Assembly (NCBI RefSeq): GCF_003946655.1 | Contig: NZ_RHOV01000001.1 | Location: forward strand, 186,001 to 250,000 | DNA length: 64,000 nt | From: Lapidilactobacillus achengensis | GTDB lineage: Bacteria > Bacillota > Bacilli > Lactobacillales > Lactobacillaceae | Direction of reading: 5' to 3' | Shown: in pieces, positions 62,775 through 64,000 of the stretch | Layout of the letters: every line of letters starts with the position of its first letter | How positions within the stretch are numbered: position 1 is the stretch's first letter | Position numbers and translations under genes: made by a program | Notes under the pieces: generated by a model | The model's database searches: none | Told to the model about the DNA's origin: nothing | The model's input: only the letters and a program-made list of their open reading frames with translations

Positions 62775-64000
62775 TCAGAACAGCGAGAGTTGGTTCTCAT
62801 CAGGCAAGTCATTCAAGACACCATTGGCGCTCAGGTAATCGATCAATGTTTTGGAAACTTTTCCCCGAGTCGCTAAATCTTCTTTCGATAGGAAGGGACG
62901 TTCGGCGCGAGCGGCAACGATCTGCTTCGCGACGTTGCCCCCGAGACCAGGAATCGCCTTGAAGGGCGCCAAAATCGTCCGCTCATCAATGATCAGGAAG
63001 TTTTCCGAATCGGATTTTTCAATATCAACCATTTTGATCTCGTAGCCGCGCTCCAAACATTCATTGGCCAGTTCCAGCACCGTTAAAAGATTGGCCTGTT
63101 TAACGGCGCGACTCTTGCCCTTCTCGTTGATCTCATCATTCAGCTCTTTCATGCGAGCTTTAACGGCTTCTTTGCCGTGGCTCATGGCGACCAAATCATA
63201 ATCATCGGCGCGCACCGAGAAATACGTCGCGTAATAAATGATCGGGAAGTAAACCTTGAAGTAGGCAATGCGCAGGGCCATCAAAATATACGCCGTAGCG
63301 TGGGCCTTCGGGAACATATATTTGATCTTCAGGCAGGAATCAATATACCAGGCTGGCACGTGCTCGTTTTCCCGCAACGTTTCTTGCCATTCCTCCTTCA
63401 TCCCTTTCCCCTTCCGGACACTTTCCATGATCTGGAAGCTTAACTGCGAGTCAACGCCCCAGTGGATCAAGTCCATCATGATGTTGTCCCGACAGCCGAT
63501 AACATCCTTCAAAGTAACCACACCTTGATTGATCAATTCCTCGGCGTTGCCCAACCAAACGTCGGTCCCGTGGGACAAACCAGAAATTTGCAGCAATTCC
63601 GCAAACGTGCTGGGATGGGTTTCTTCCAACATTCCCCGGACAAAGGCGGTCCCAAATTCAGGAACGCCAAGTGTGCCCGTTTTGGAATTGATTTGTTCTG
63701 GAGTCACACCCAGCGCCTGGGTCCCTGAGAAAAGCGATAGAACCCCAGGATCATCGGTAGGAATCGTGACCGGATCGATTCCGGACAAATCCTGCAACAT
63801 CCGGATCATCGTGGGGTCATCATGGCCCAGAATATCTAATTTCAAAATATTATCGTGGATCGAGTGGAAATCAAAGTGCGTCGTCCGCCAAGCGGCATCG
63901 GTTTTGTCCGCTGGGAATTGGATCGGAGTGAAATCATAAATGTCCATGTAATTGGGCACAACAATGATCCCGGCCGGATGTTGCCCAGTCGTTCGCTTAA
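62775..64000 (-). CDS. polC: DNA polymerase III PolC, C-terminal part
   Basis: Gram-positive replicative polymerase; about 408 C-terminal residues are visible and the frame stays open to the window edge ([21 protein letters not shown] at its limit). Typical stretches: [59 protein letters not shown], and the HhH region [16 protein letters not shown], ending [10 protein letters not shown] with a beta-clamp-binding QLSLF. It lies upstream of rimP as in most Firmicutes, separated here by A6, B7 and S4. Confidence 0.96.
   Translation of the reverse strand, partial: KRTTGQHPAGIIVVPNYMDIYDFTPIQFPADKTDAAWRTTHFDFHSIHDNILKLDILGHDDPTMIRMLQDLSGIDPVTIPTDDPGVLSLFSGTQALGVTPEQINSKTGTLGVPEFGTAFVRGMLEETHPSTFAELLQISGLSHGTDVWLGNAEELINQGVVTLKDVIGCRDNIMMDLIHWGVDSQLSFQIMESVRKGKGMKEEWQETLRENEHVPAWYIDSCLKIKYMFPKAHATAYILMALRIAYFKVYFPIIYYATYFSVRADDYDLVAMSHGKEAVKARMKELNDEINEKGKSRAVKQANLLTVLELANECLERGYEIKMVDIEKSDSENFLIIDERTILAPFKAIPGLGGNVAKQIVAARAERPFLSKEDLATRGKVSKTLIDYLSANGVLNDLPDENQLSLF

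Overview
The window reads as a chromosomal segment of a Gram-positive lactic acid bacterium in the Lactobacillaceae, with close to half G+C. The evidence is gene order (rpsU-yqeY-phoH, hisS-aspS, hrcA-grpE-dnaK-dnaJ, rimP-nusA-rnpM-ylxQ-infB-rbfA-truB-ribF, PolC-type polymerase), strong Shine-Dalgarno (SD) sequences, many TTG/GTG starts, a T-box and a CIRCE operator. The Lacticaseibacillus/Schleiferilactobacillus branch is my best guess from protein flavour, but I cannot fix the species. No plasmid, intact prophage, transposase or CRISPR array is visible. Most genes lie on the minus strand.

Layout: 1-6.9 kb holds phoH (cut by the window edge), yqeY, rpsU, the PEP synthase regulator ppsR, endonuclease IV, a YitT membrane protein and msrA. 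7-11.2 kb is aspS-hisS with a T-box leader. 11.6-15.7 kb has a cell-wall amidase, an orphan gene, a HAD phosphatase and dtd. 16-21 kb is a chain DUF3013-prmA-rsmE-membrane protein-relA. 22-25.4 kb has small accessory genes. 25.6-29.2 kb is a giant DUF3800 protein with a roughly 800-residue basic disordered tail and a structured candidate leader RNA. 29.4-35.7 kb has a methyltransferase, tRNA-Ser(CGA), a frameshifted DUF4373 gene, an aquaporin gene broken by an amber codon, and a LysR gene divergent from a split chromate transporter. 35.8-45.8 kb carries a BI-1 protein, a VanY peptidase, apt, recJ, a sortase, lepA and a Nudix gene. 45.9-51.1 kb is the heat-shock cluster; 52-61.4 kb is hemW and the nusA/infB translation operon; polC is cut by the right edge.

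The most unusual thing is what lies between the genes. Intergenic DNA is full of two families of highly structured repeats. Family A is built from 'star' units: a long outer stem enclosing two hairpins (a three-way junction). Six composites of about 0.6-0.8 kb each carry two stars joined by a conserved linker, and four further single stars occur, giving 16 stars in 64 kb. Outer stems come in three main sequence types and inner arms in several, but pairing is kept every time, so the stems covary. Family B is a 100-125 bp cruciform-like element in seven copies, all in the same orientation, again with arms that differ in sequence but still pair. B elements directly abut single stars at three places. 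These elements sit between genes of presumed operons (infB/rbfA, recJ/apt, hemW/hrcA, yqeY/phoH, polC/rimP), so many would be transcribed. I do not recognise either family by name.

How genes work together: ppsR, relA and hrcA are regulators of central metabolism, the stringent response and heat shock. The rimP-to-ribF run couples transcription elongation, translation initiation and ribosome maturation, and appears to start with a very short attenuator leader. Start codons were moved from the longest open frame wherever an SD sequence or promoter argued for it; those choices are explained in each entry.
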